Numbered from the stretch's first letter, positions 24,936 to 33,290 are shown. The stretch is 42,152 bases of DNA from CALCZU01 sp964396165 (GCA_964396165.1 CAYNEF010000029.1:1-42152); one strand, 5' to 3'. Program-made: numbers and translations. The notes: a model not told the origin generated them from the letters alone.

Positions 24936-26414
24936 TTAGTTGTTCGATGCAATTTTGCGGAGTACAGAGCAGCTTTTTTTCACAAGTTGATAACTATTTT
25001 TAGCTGTGTCAGAGAGATAACTACCAGCTATTTCAAACACGCTTTTTTTAATGAGCTTCTGTTTTTTTATTTCCGGAATCTTACTGTCCATATCGTTCTT
25101 ATCTAATGTGTGAATATGGGTAGATTCTAAATTTTCCAGCTGGTTTAAGTGGTTTCGATTATCAATTTTATTATCGACAAGAATTATTCTGTCATTACGT
25201 GTGGATCTGGTTAAATTGACGGCACCTGGTAACAATGTAAATGCCCAAAGTGGACCTATCGTATAGGGTAAAAATTCTAGTATTTCGGGGCGGCCACTCG
25301 TTGCGACAGCTCCATTAACTGTATAGATAAGACCCAGTGCTTTTCGATAGAGATCGGTAGCCGCCTGGTTGGATTGACCTTTTTGTTTTAATTTTTCCGC
25401 GCCGACAAATCCGCCGAAGTAAATGCCAGCCCAAAGAAGACCCAAGTTCACATTTCTTGAAATATCTACAGACGTGTACGCCCCATTTACTTCTGGATTC
25501 GCAAAATGAGCGCCCATTTGCTGTAAACCACTTACTCCGATAGAAAAAATGGGAATATTCGTAACAGTGGCTTTTATCAACCGTGCTACTTGAGATTCTT
25601 TATAGATGGTATTCAGCCGATCTAGCCCCAATCGTTTTGCATAGGGAAGTGGGTGTTCACTTTGCCATTTACCTACCAGATTTTCATATTTCGTAATGAG
25701 GTAATTATAGCCCGCGTCTCCGAAGACAAGAGATATTGCGCTTGAAACAGCTGCAGGAGAACCTTGAACACCAGATAGATAAAGCTGCAGTGTACGTTGA
25801 ACGCCTGAAAGCATGCCATTTGTTTGTGCAGAGTATTCAATAAATTTATTTGTATTTGCTGGATCTAGATACGAAGGCAAATTATTTTCAAAAGCCTTTG
25901 CGTCTTTTAATGCTTCTTGATTGGCTTCGTGTAAAACTTTTTTTGCAGCTTCTGTTTCTGCATCATTAGGGGATGAGCTTGCTGCTGACTCAATGGCTTC
26001 GTCGATTTGCTTGGAAGCTTCCTCTAACTCAATCTCATTTTGAATGTATCGCGTTTCTACTTTGAGTGGAAGATGAGGGTATTTTTTCTGGATTTCTTCA
26101 GTCGCCTTTTCTACCATTTCTTTTTGTTCAGCCGCAGATCTTTTCTTTGATAAATAAATGATCAATTTGGGCGGTTTTTTTGCGTCGAAAGTGGGGAGGA
26201 TTTCTTTGGAAAGATCCAGAACATTCGACAGGTCAGTGTGGCGAAGGTTATGAAATTCCATTGTGTATGGATCCACTCTGCCAGGTACAGAATTGTAATG
26301 CGCAGTAGGGATAAAAGCATTAAATCCAATTTGATTTTCCTCGGCAGAAGCCGAAGGCACACAGAATAAAAGTGCACATAAAAGAGAAACTAATTGTAGA
26401 CAAAGTGAATTCAG
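24936..26414 (-). CDS. exported membrane protein of unknown function, probable CTG start
   Basis: The frame is open from a TAG just above 26414. The only ATG/GTG/TTG near the N-terminus (GTG at 26360) lies inside what is clearly a signal peptide: the codons from CTG at 26414 encode about 20 Leu/Cys/Val-rich residues ending VPSASA-EE. GGGGGA lies just upstream of that CTG. About 490 residues result. The first 150 residues are hydrophilic and contain a helical, charged stretch (about 80-170); residues 280-400 hold three or four hydrophobic segments (LGLLWAGIYFGGFVGAE, TIGPLWAFTLLPGAV). I recognise no family. The gene is monocistronic and ends at the shared terminator. Confidence 0.7.
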   Translation of the reverse strand: MNSLCLQLVSLLCALLFCVPSASAEENQIGFNAFIPTAHYNSVPGRVDPYTMEFHNLRHTDLSNVLDLSKEILPTFDAKKPPKLIIYLSKKRSAAEQKEMVEKATEEIQKKYPHLPLKVETRYIQNEIELEEASKQIDEAIESAASSSPNDAETEAAKKVLHEANQEALKDAKAFENNLPSYLDPANTNKFIEYSAQTNGMLSGVQRTLQLYLSGVQGSPAAVSSAISLVFGDAGYNYLITKYENLVGKWQSEHPLPYAKRLGLDRLNTIYKESQVARLIKATVTNIPIFSIGVSGLQQMGAHFANPEVNGAYTSVDISRNVNLGLLWAGIYFGGFVGAEKLKQKGQSNQAATDLYRKALGLIYTVNGAVATSGRPEILEFLPYTIGPLWAFTLLPGAVNLTRSTRNDRIILVDNKIDNRNHLNQLENLESTHIHTLDKNDMDSKIPEIKKQKLIKKSVFEIAGSYLSDTAKNSYQLVKKSCSVLRKIASNN

Positions 26415-26567
26415 TCTATCCCCCGATTTCTAAATTCTTGAATTAGTTAATGAGTGCAAGGAATAAACCAGTGTTGCAGGCACAAAAACGTAGATGTATT
26501 CGGGGAAGATACACCTAGCAAATATACGTACCTTCTAGTGTCTGGACACTTTAATCAATTTTACGGA

Positions 26568-26990
26568 TTAACGGGTCCAATTGGAAGTTTGTCCATTCGT
26601 ATATATCGTTAGTAAGTTTCCAGAAATACTATAGGGTTTACTACCTGCTTGTAGAAGAGCACCACAGGTTCCACCCACATAACTTCCCTGACGGATTAGG
26701 ATTGCGCTATCAGTAAGTGTGATGGAAGAAGAGACAGTGGCATACCCATTCCAACAAGTAATCGACATTCGCAGATAATTTGCTTCGATGTGTAAATCTC
26801 CGCGAGTAATATTACTTGCATTGCCGAGTGTTCCACCGCCAGTCCACTTCCAATCACCCAAAATAGATTGGCTTCTTACCGAACTGTTGCCTTCTACGGT
26901 CAACGGATCGTGTTCTTCGTTAGAATTGCCACAGGCCGTGATGAGAATCACTATTAAGAAGGTTGTTATTATGTTGCCACAGATTTTCAT
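26568..26990 (-). CDS. small lipoprotein of unknown function
   Basis: With the ATG at 26990, preceded by GGAGG, the product is 140 residues: a lipoprotein signal (TTFLIVILITAC, cysteine about residue 20) and a beta-rich domain (ILGDWKWTGGGTLGNAS, LRMSITCWNGYATVSSSITL, SKPYSISGNLLTIYTNG). The domain layout recalls lipocalin-like small lipoproteins, but this is a resemblance only. It follows the outer-membrane protein gene by 19 nt and probably shares its transcript. An upstream in-frame start at 27059 has no ribosome-binding site and would overlap the preceding gene. Confidence 0.72.
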   Translation of the reverse strand: MKICGNIITTFLIVILITACGNSNEEHDPLTVEGNSSVRSQSILGDWKWTGGGTLGNASNITRGDLHIEANYLRMSITCWNGYATVSSSITLTDSAILIRQGSYVGGTCGALLQAGSKPYSISGNLLTIYTNGQTSNWTR

Positions 26991-27009
26991 TTGTATCCTC
27001 CAAGTTAAA

Positions 27010-27600
27010 TTAAAATAAAAAGTTAACTCCGATATTTGGTTGCACTGTAAAATATCCACTTAAAATTCCAAAACGAGTTTCTCCTTGCAGAAGAATGGCG
27101 TGCGCTACGCGCCAGGCTATGCCGGGACGTAATAAAATTTCGCCCACAACATGGGCATCTGGGGAAAGTACGAGATATGGGCCGACTGCAAAACCCGCGT
27201 AAGGTGACAATGTCGGAAGTTTTGGGAGTTCAAACTGATAAAGAAGAGTAAACAGTATAGGCATTCCTAATGTGGATTGCCGGTAATGGTAGTAATTGTA
27301 ATAATAGGACCGACTGTTAAACCAATCAAATCCAGTTTCTACTCCTAAAAATAAAGGCTGCGCGGAAACACGGTATTCTAATCCAGCATGCAAACCCAAC
27401 CCGACCCCGCCGTGAACGACAGGCATACTCATGCTAAGGGGGATTCTGTAGTTTCCACCCGTCGCATTTTCGCGTTGGGATCGGATTTTTGTTTCATTGT
27501 ATTTTACTTCGTCTTCGCTCTCGCCCCAGGGAAAGCTAAACGGCAAGCACGACTGAGAGAGGGAAAAAAGAAGTGTAAAAAGTATCCATGCACGTTTCAT
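27010..27600 (-). CDS. probable outer-membrane beta-barrel protein
   Basis: A 196-residue exported protein (signal peptide to about residue 20). From residue 50 on it alternates hydrophobic and polar residues in glycine- and aromatic-rich strands (GGVGLGLHAGLEYRV, PLFLGVETGFDWF, LSPYAGFAVGPYLVL, QPNIGVNFLF). It ends in phenylalanine, as expected for BAM-dependent outer-membrane proteins. The size suggests an eight-strand barrel of OmpA/OmpW kind, function unknown. A YYYNYYHYR stretch would lie in a loop. The lipoprotein gene follows 19 nt downstream. A TGGGCA/TGCCCA inverted repeat lies just upstream in the promoter region. Confidence 0.75.
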   Translation of the reverse strand: MKRAWILFTLLFSLSQSCLPFSFPWGESEDEVKYNETKIRSQRENATGGNYRIPLSMSMPVVHGGVGLGLHAGLEYRVSAQPLFLGVETGFDWFNSRSYYYNYYHYRQSTLGMPILFTLLYQFELPKLPTLSPYAGFAVGPYLVLSPDAHVVGEILLRPGIAWRVAHAILLQGETRFGILSGYFTVQPNIGVNFLF

Positions 27601-27653
27601 TTGTGCAGGAAATACACCTCGATTTCAAAAAAATCTCGTTTTTTATAGTTTTG

Positions 27654-27672
27654 TATGGGCATTCTTTGCCCA
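27654..27672. promoter_or_regulatory. putative operator upstream of the outer-membrane protein gene
   Basis: TATGGGCA (27654-27661) and TTGCCCA (27666-27672) form an inverted repeat. On the minus strand a TATAAA (27647-27642) lies 6 nt downstream, where a -10 for the gene starting at 27600 would be expected, so the repeat covers the spacer and the -35 position. The half-sites match those of the palindrome at 29345-29365 but in swapped order. Confidence 0.4.
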
Positions 27673-27685
27673 CGTTAGTTTATGT

Positions 27686-28486
27686 TTATGGCTGGCTGTT
27701 TGAAGTGCATGCCCACTCAATAATCTCGCACTTTTGCCCGACGTTTTTTTCTTCACATCTTTTTAGACTTTTTTCCAAAGCTTTAGTTCTACTGGTATCG
27801 AAATCCCAACCAATGTAAAAACGTTTGGAATAATTACTTCCCGTCACACGGGATAAGGCGGCACAGGAATTTTTAAACCATACTACTGTTTGGCAGTCAT
27901 TATAACCACATTCGAAAAAGGCACTTTCTTCAGCGCTGCTTCTAGTTTCAAAATCCCACTTAGCGGCTGATTGACCAGTTATAAAGGAATACGCAATACT
28001 ACCGTAACGGTCTTTCGGATTGGTAATGGCTTCAGGAATTTTGTATTGCGCGCGCCAGCGTTTGTATTCCTGCTCACTAAAGTGGACCGATCGGGTGAGT
28101 TCATAAAATATATCTATCCCTTCGGTGCTAAATACCTCGTGAGCGACTAAAGACTGCAGGTCGATAGATTCAGCTTGAGCAAGTGCTGTGATGAACTTAG
28201 AGCGATCTAAGAGAATATATTTTTTACCAGGGAAAATGGGGTCTTCTAATACTCTGCCAAGAGTAGGCAATGAGTCATTGGTAATGTCTACTCGTAAGTA
28301 CTGCCAAGCATAAGCATATTTATCTATGTACTCAGGGATGAAAGGATTCGTCAGCCGTAACATATTTAATACGAACAACGCTCTTTGATGGAATTCTACG
28401 ATATAGGGATCTCCGCCAGTTCCTTCTTTTTCACCAGCGATTATTAAAGAACTAAGTAAACACCAGAGGATGAAAAATTTTTTCAT
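27686..28486 (-). CDS. secreted protein with DUF4189-like C-terminal part
   Basis: A 266-residue exported protein (signal peptide to about residue 17). The N-terminal 170 residues (GGDPYIVEFHQRALFVLNML, LLDRSKFITALAQ, LVAHEVF) match no family I know; the HE in VAHEVF lacks the rest of a metalloprotease motif. The last 90 residues (SAEESAFFECGYNDCQTVVWFKNSCAALSRV to ALEKSLKRCEEKNVGQKCEIIEWACTS) show the cysteine spacing of DUF4189, a small secreted domain. Its start overlaps the stop of the TIGR02147 regulator gene by 4 nt (ATGA), so translation is coupled. Likely exported under control of that regulator. Confidence 0.78.
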   Translation of the reverse strand: MKKFFILWCLLSSLIIAGEKEGTGGDPYIVEFHQRALFVLNMLRLTNPFIPEYIDKYAYAWQYLRVDITNDSLPTLGRVLEDPIFPGKKYILLDRSKFITALAQAESIDLQSLVAHEVFSTEGIDIFYELTRSVHFSEQEYKRWRAQYKIPEAITNPKDRYGSIAYSFITGQSAAKWDFETRSSAEESAFFECGYNDCQTVVWFKNSCAALSRVTGSNYSKRFYIGWDFDTSRTKALEKSLKRCEEKNVGQKCEIIEWACTSNSQP

Positions 28487-29301
28487 TTTTGTTTTCCTTG
28501 TGATTTTGTGAGTGGGAATAAAGATATTGTTAAAGAGTAAACAGAATCATTTTTGTCAGACCGGGATAAAAATGCAGACATTTCTCTTCTGAAACGTTTG
28601 ATTTTTTTCTTAGCTTCTATAATTTTTTTCGTATCGATGGCCATCGTCATGGAAGAGTGGTCACGCAGATCAACAGGTACTGTCTCCAAGCTCGCAATCG
28701 ATTTTTCTAGCAGCTGTCTTTGCATCCAGCGCTTGGCCGGTGTCGTTTTACCTGGAAGATCATTGGTCAATTTTGGACCTTTTTCCTCGTGCCAGTTTCC
28801 TTGTTCGTCTACTCTTAAATAGCCTAATCTTTTTAATCTTTGTATTGCGATGCCCGCTTCTTTAGTATCGATACCCAACGTTTTTGCTATCCAAGGCAAA
28901 GAAGGTCGAAAAAAAGATAAATGCATTAATTCTAATATTGCAAAGTGATACCAATCTGCCATTACTGCAAAAACATCCGCATCGAGAGGTGTGAACTGAC
29001 CGGGACTGCTTTGAACGAATTCTTCCTGCAGTGACGCAAGTCTTGTTTCATATACCAAGTCATAGGTTTTTTGAGGCTGGGTGCCTAAGCGCTCCGAGAT
29101 AATTTTAATCGTCTTAGGGCCTGCAGGACGTCGACCTCGCATTATTTTAGAAAGTGTGGACACATCATAATGAAGCCCGCGAGCGAACGAGCATAAGGAA
29201 TAATTGGGATTTGATCGTTTGCGGCGAGAAAATTCGTCATTCAAAAAGGATAAGAACCCTTCTGCACTGATCGAACTATATGATTCCTGAGCGGTGTTCA
29301 T
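28483..29301 (-). CDS. TIGR02147-family helix-turn-helix regulator
   Basis: A 272-residue cytoplasmic protein of the TIGR02147 paralogous family, common in Fibrobacter and Bdellovibrionota. The N-terminus has FLSFLNDEFSRRKRSNPNYSLCSFA, then a helix-turn-helix (VSTLSKIMRGRRPAGPKTIKIISERL). The middle holds ADWYHFAILELMHL and a winged-helix part (LPWIAKTLGIDTKEAGIAIQRLKRLGYL). The C-terminal part has RDHSSMTMAIDTKKIIEAKKKIKRFRREMSAFL, conserved in the family. These are presumed DNA-binding regulators. The coupled downstream secreted protein and the palindrome at 29345-29365 in its own promoter suggest autoregulation and control of envelope genes. Confidence 0.9.
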   Translation of the reverse strand: MNTAQESYSSISAEGFLSFLNDEFSRRKRSNPNYSLCSFARGLHYDVSTLSKIMRGRRPAGPKTIKIISERLGTQPQKTYDLVYETRLASLQEEFVQSSPGQFTPLDADVFAVMADWYHFAILELMHLSFFRPSLPWIAKTLGIDTKEAGIAIQRLKRLGYLRVDEQGNWHEEKGPKLTNDLPGKTTPAKRWMQRQLLEKSIASLETVPVDLRDHSSMTMAIDTKKIIEAKKKIKRFRREMSAFLSRSDKNDSVYSLTISLFPLTKSQGKQK

Positions 29302-29344
29302 TGGTGGTCTATTTACCTGAGTGTTTATTTATATGCAACACGAT

Positions 29345-29365
29345 TTGCCCATACTGTATGGGCAA
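29345..29365. promoter_or_regulatory. perfect 9-bp palindrome, putative operator of the TIGR02147 regulator
   Basis: TTGCCCATA (29345-29353), three bases, then TATGGGCAA (29357-29365). On the minus strand TATAAA (29333-29328) follows at the spacing expected of a -10, so the palindrome covers the -35 position of the regulator's promoter. It also lies 85 bp upstream of the divergent gene starting at 29451. Confidence 0.5.
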
Positions 29366-29450
29366 GTGGCTTTCTTTAACGAAAATAGGCACATAGATTT
29401 TTCTTTTATAAGCGCTTGCCTGCTTCTATAGATATTTGTAGTGTTTTTCA

Positions 29451-30200
29451 GTGCGTAAAATTCAACTCTTCTTTATCGTTTCATTACTCTTTTTCGCTAC
29501 CACAGCTCAAGCGAACTGCACTTTTTCTATACCGCTTCCGAAAGAAAAAATAGTTCACAGACAACCTTCTTCCTTATCGAATATGACTCGAGACAGTCTT
29601 GTTTTTATGCTTTCCGCATTCACTGGTACCGAAACGAATTTAGTCTTAGAAGAAAACTCTATTCTGATTCCCTGTAATGACGTTACTAGTGACGCGAAAC
29701 CTTTATTTGAGGAAATGTCTCAATCCGAGACTTATCTTGCAGCCTATTCTTTAATGAAGAATTTTCTTAAAACGGGCGCTTATCAAAAAGCGCAATACAT
29801 GCGACATTCAAAGTTTTTGCTCCCACCTACACTTTCAAGATTGGAAGAGCAGCTTCATTTTAAATCCTGGGAAAGTGAAACTGTCGAGTGGAGTCAAGTA
29901 AAAGGCAAGACTCGCATTCTTTATCGAAGTCCCAAAGAGTATCCAAAGATGTCTATAGCTCAAACGGTTGAAGAAGGCGGAAATATCCGTGAGACTGAAA
30001 TCATTTTAAAAAGAGAAGACGGAAGTGGAAACTACGATTTCTATGCTTATGATCGTGAGGGCAGGCCCGCGTTGCGCTCTCATTTTTTTAACGCTAGTAG
30101 TAAAGAAACTTCCGGCCCTGTTCCGCATACGTGCATGTCTTGTCATTATGACGGACACACCCGTTTCTTCCAAACAAGCCCTGCGTCGTTTCACCCTTGA
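29451..30200 (+). CDS. secreted protein with a C-terminal haem c-type motif
   Basis: A 249-residue exported protein starting at GTG, signal peptide ending near AQAN. The N-terminal 200 residues match no family I know; segments such as ILYRSPKEYPKMSIAQTVEEGG and NYDFYAYDREGRPALRSHFF look like beta-strands of a periplasmic domain. Near the end CMSCHYDG (about residues 227-234) is a canonical CxxCH haem attachment site, so it probably carries a single covalent haem c. It is divergent from the TIGR02147 operon, sharing an intergenic region with the palindrome. The stop directly abuts the convergent coiled-coil gene. Confidence 0.75.
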   Translation: MRKIQLFFIVSLLFFATTAQANCTFSIPLPKEKIVHRQPSSLSNMTRDSLVFMLSAFTGTETNLVLEENSILIPCNDVTSDAKPLFEEMSQSETYLAAYSLMKNFLKTGAYQKAQYMRHSKFLLPPTLSRLEEQLHFKSWESETVEWSQVKGKTRILYRSPKEYPKMSIAQTVEEGGNIRETEIILKREDGSGNYDFYAYDREGRPALRSHFFNASSKETSGPVPHTCMSCHYDGHTRFFQTSPASFHP

Positions 30201-30542
30201 TTATTTTTTCTTCTTAGCTTCTTTTCCAAGGGAACGTACTTTTTTACCAAGTTCAGCAAGTTCTTTTGAAAGGCTATCGAGAGCTTCAGCTGTTACTTCT
30301 TTGGCAGTCTCTTTAACTTCTTCCGTTTTGCTTTTCACTTCTTTTTGAGCCTTGTTGCTTTTCGATTTCACTTCATCTTTTACATCAGACTCAAGTTCTT
30401 CAAGCTGTTTTCCGAGTTCCGCTACTTGCGATTTCACTTCTTCAAGTCTTTTTTCAATTTTTGACTGCGCGGCTTCTTTGTCAGAAGCATTTAAAAGAGC
30501 CGTAAAAGATAAGCAGATTAATAATAAATGTATGGATTTCAT
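30201..30542 (-). CDS. small exported coiled-coil protein
   Basis: A 113-residue protein with a signal peptide (to about ALLNAS) and an otherwise continuous charged helix. Heptad-like EELESDVKDEVKSKSNKAQKEVKSKTEEVKETAKEV and a Lys-rich end (KEAKKKK) suggest a periplasmic coiled coil, loosely like Lpp/YtxH or apolipoprotein-type helices. It follows the coiled-coil lipoprotein gene by 3 nt and is probably the last gene of the glmS transcript. Function unknown. Confidence 0.72.
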   Translation of the reverse strand: MKSIHLLLICLSFTALLNASDKEAAQSKIEKRLEEVKSQVAELGKQLEELESDVKDEVKSKSNKAQKEVKSKTEEVKETAKEVTAEALDSLSKELAELGKKVRSLGKEAKKKK

Positions 30543-30545
30543 ATT

Positions 30546-31127
30546 CTAGTTGTTCCTTGCGTCTAAGTATTCTTCAGTTTGTCTTTTGTACTTTTTATTC
30601 AGTTCGTCGATTTCTTTTGCTAGCTTATTAGCTTCTATTTGTGAGTCAGTTGCGTCTTTTTTAGCTTCCAAAGTTGCAGATTCAAAATTGCGTAGCGAAA
30701 AGTCTTTATCTAATTTTATGCCTCGTTGATCCACCAACTTTGCTTTTTCCAACTCCTGTTGGTTTAGAGTAGCGAAAATTTCCTTTTTCGCATTGGCTTG
30801 ATTAAGTCTGGCAAGTTTCAAACGCTGTTTTGCCAATGTATAGCCGGTTTCAGCAGTTTGTAGAGAAAGTGTAGCGATTTTTAGCTGGTTTTTTGCAGTG
30901 TCTTTTCCCTTTTCGGCTTCCGTTAAGTTTTTTTCCGCAGTTTCTAATTCCTGATCTGCTGCTTTTTTTGCCTGCTCTGCTGTTTGTGTGGATTTTTGCG
31001 CCTGCACTACTCCCAGTTTTTCATGAGTGGGGATATTTTCAATGGCGGAATCATCTACAGTGTACTTAGGGCCGTTGGATGAACAACTTGTGAAAAATAC
31101 CAGCAATAAAATCAACGCTTGTACCAT
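30546..31127 (-). CDS. coiled-coil lipoprotein (DUF4398-like)
   Basis: A 193-residue lipoprotein: a short hydrophobic signal with lipobox TSC (residue 15), a short extended region, then long helices with alanine- and lysine-rich repeats (AQKSTQTAEQAKKAADQELETAEKNLTEAEKGKDTAKNQL). The pattern resembles DUF4398-type or TolC-adaptor-like periplasmic hairpins anchored to the outer membrane. It starts 21 nt after the glmS stop and is followed 3 nt later by a second exported coiled-coil gene. The three genes therefore look co-transcribed, tying envelope-structure proteins to amino-sugar synthesis. Confidence 0.75.
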   Translation of the reverse strand: MVQALILLLVFFTSCSSNGPKYTVDDSAIENIPTHEKLGVVQAQKSTQTAEQAKKAADQELETAEKNLTEAEKGKDTAKNQLKIATLSLQTAETGYTLAKQRLKLARLNQANAKKEIFATLNQQELEKAKLVDQRGIKLDKDFSLRNFESATLEAKKDATDSQIEANKLAKEIDELNKKYKRQTEEYLDARNN

Positions 31128-31148
31128 TATTTTCTCCCGTTTTAGTGT

Positions 31149-33020
31149 TTACTCTACCGTTACGCTTTTCGCGAGATTTCTCGGCTTATCCACATCTGTC
31201 CCTTTTTGCACAGCTACGTGATAGGCAAAAAGCTGCAAGGGAATCGAAGCAAGAATCGGATTCATTGCCCAAGAAGCTTTTGGCAGGGAACAGAAATGTT
31301 TCGACTGATCCGAAAGTGCTTTGTCGTCGTCGCTTCCGATAGAAAATATCACTCCACCACGCGCTTTTACTTCTTGAAGGTTACTAATCACTTTTTCATA
31401 GATGGTATTTTCGCCCTGCACTCCGATAATCGTATCGGGGGCCCCATAATTTCTGGGGGCGAGGACTATGATCGCGGTGTTTTTATCAATGAGTGCTATC
31501 GGCCCGTGTTTTAATTCACCCGCCGGGTAGCCTTCTGCATGCGCGTAACTGATTTCTTTCAGCTTTAATGCGCCTTCGAGTGCAATGGGGTATTCATTAT
31601 CTCTTCCAATAAAGAAAAAGAAGTTTTTATCCTGTAGCTCAATCGCCAATTGCTCAATCTGTTTATCAAGAAGTAGAGCTTGGTCCACCAGTAAGGGGAG
31701 TTTTAGCAATTCCGAGGTCAGTGCCTTTGCACGAGGTGTTTTAATATTGCCGTTTAACTGCCCGAGTTGCAGCGCAAGCATATAGAGCGTAACAAGCTGG
31801 GTAGTAAACGCCTTAGTGGATGCTACACCAATTTCTGGACCCGCATTTGTGTAAAGAACGATGTCTGATTCTCGCGCTAATGAACTTTCTCTGACGTTAC
31901 AGATGGAAAGACACGGAACATTCTTTGATTTCGATTCCCGTAATGCAGCTAAAGTGTCGGCAGTTTCACCTGATTGAGAAATGAGAATCGTTAAAGATTT
32001 TTTATCCAAAATGGGATCGCGGTATCGGAATTCCGAACCAAAATCGACATCTACCGGAATTCTTGCGAATTGTTCAATAAAGTATTTACCGATAAGACCT
32101 GCATGGCGTGCAGTTCCACACGCCACAATCGAAATGCGTTCTACCTCTTTCAGACGAGGTAAAAGATTTTCTACTTCGCTTAAGTGAATAATCCCTTTTT
32201 CATGGTCTATATTGTTTTCGATTGTATTTGCGATCGCTTGCGGCTGCTCAAAAATTTCTTTCAGCATGTAATGGCGGTAGCCTGATTTTTCGAGTTGATC
32301 CGCAGTCCAATTAATTGTTTTTAACTCGGGCTTTGTTTCTTTGCCTTCAAAGTCATAAATTTTGAGATCTTTTTTATGGCAAACGGCAATATGCTTATCG
32401 GCCAAATAAATAATTTTATTTGTACGGTGTAATATCGCCTGCACGTCAGAGGCTAAAAAGTTTTCCTCTTTTCCGACACCAGCAAGAAGTGGCGCGCCAT
32501 TTCGTACTCCCACCAAAGTATCAGGTTCGTTCGCATTTAATATGACAAGAGCATAGGAACCACGCAAATTGGGTAGAACTGAAAGTAGGGCTTGAAAAGT
32601 CGTTTTTCCTTTTTCTACTTCTATATCGAGCAAGTGAGCAACGATTTCAGAATCAGTTTCACTTAAAAGTTTTCTGCCTTGTTTAACTAAAGAGTCTTTG
32701 TGATCAAGATAGTTTTCGATAATTCCATTATGAACCAACGTAATGTTACCGATGCGATGTGGGTGCGCATTTAATTCTGTAGGAGCCCCGTGCGTGGCCC
32801 AACGTGTGTGGCCAATTCCAAGACCACCTGAAAATAAATGATTTGTAAGTTTCGTTTCGAGGTTTTGTAAACGGCCTTCTGAACGATAGACTTCAACTAA
32901 TCCCTTGTTCAAGGCTGCGATGCCGGCTGAGTCATATCCGCGGTACTCTAACCGCTTTAATCCGTCTAATAAGATGCCTTTTGGATCCTGGTTGCCGTTA
33001 TATCCGATAATTCCACACAT
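31149..33020 (-). CDS. glmS: glutamine-fructose-6-phosphate aminotransferase
   Basis: Makes glucosamine-6-phosphate from fructose-6-phosphate and glutamine, the first committed step to UDP-GlcNAc for peptidoglycan and LPS. At 623 residues it is full length. The N-terminal glutaminase has the nucleophile Cys2 (MCGIIGYNG), GIGHTRWATHG and TLVHNGIIENY. Two SIS domains follow (ISQSGETADTLAAL, ALKLKEISYAHAEGYPAGELKHGPIALI), and the C-terminus DKPRNLAKSVTVE is the family's conserved end. GGGGAG precedes the ATG. No glmS ribozyme is recognisable upstream. Inverted and direct repeats at 33076-33132 might be regulatory. Confidence 0.96.
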   Translation of the reverse strand: MCGIIGYNGNQDPKGILLDGLKRLEYRGYDSAGIAALNKGLVEVYRSEGRLQNLETKLTNHLFSGGLGIGHTRWATHGAPTELNAHPHRIGNITLVHNGIIENYLDHKDSLVKQGRKLLSETDSEIVAHLLDIEVEKGKTTFQALLSVLPNLRGSYALVILNANEPDTLVGVRNGAPLLAGVGKEENFLASDVQAILHRTNKIIYLADKHIAVCHKKDLKIYDFEGKETKPELKTINWTADQLEKSGYRHYMLKEIFEQPQAIANTIENNIDHEKGIIHLSEVENLLPRLKEVERISIVACGTARHAGLIGKYFIEQFARIPVDVDFGSEFRYRDPILDKKSLTILISQSGETADTLAALRESKSKNVPCLSICNVRESSLARESDIVLYTNAGPEIGVASTKAFTTQLVTLYMLALQLGQLNGNIKTPRAKALTSELLKLPLLVDQALLLDKQIEQLAIELQDKNFFFFIGRDNEYPIALEGALKLKEISYAHAEGYPAGELKHGPIALIDKNTAIIVLAPRNYGAPDTIIGVQGENTIYEKVISNLQEVKARGGVIFSIGSDDDKALSDQSKHFCSLPKASWAMNPILASIPLQLFAYHVAVQKGTDVDKPRNLAKSVTVE

Positions 33021-33075
33021 GCTATTCTCCCCTACCTAAAAACTTGCTGTAGTCTACGACTTCACTTACTTCCTG

Positions 33076-33132
33076 TAAACGTGTTCGCAAGTTCGATACC
33101 GAATTTTCGAGTTTACACTTTAAACGTGTAAA
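33076..33132. promoter_or_regulatory. repeat cluster in the glmS/radical SAM intergenic region
   Basis: The 270-bp gap 33021-33290 holds no gene. TAAACGTGT occurs at 33076-33084 and 33121-33129, and the second copy lies in an inverted repeat TTTACAC-7-GTGTAAA (33112-33132). Their position 55-110 bp upstream of glmS suits a regulatory site. A short GGAATT/AATTCC hairpin lies near 33241-33257, before the plus-strand gene. Function is not established. Confidence 0.3.
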
Positions 33133-33290
33133 TATTAGTAATTACAGGTACTTATGGCTGTTGTTTATGTCCTTTAAGTTCGACTGATGATTTCAAAATT
33201 AGAAATAATTATAGGGAGCAGAAAGGGAGTAGTGGCAGAAAGGAATTTTTTGAATTCCCCCCATTTGTTTGGGACAATTCCCCCATCCAA

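Noticed and set aside
26537..26550. AGTGTC-TG-GACACT palindrome as a terminator
   Set aside because: Only 6 bp and not followed by a T-run on either strand; left as an unexplained short palindrome.
33021..33110. glmS ribozyme
   Set aside because: The leader has none of the conserved core I could recognise, and the ribozyme is mainly found in Firmicutes.
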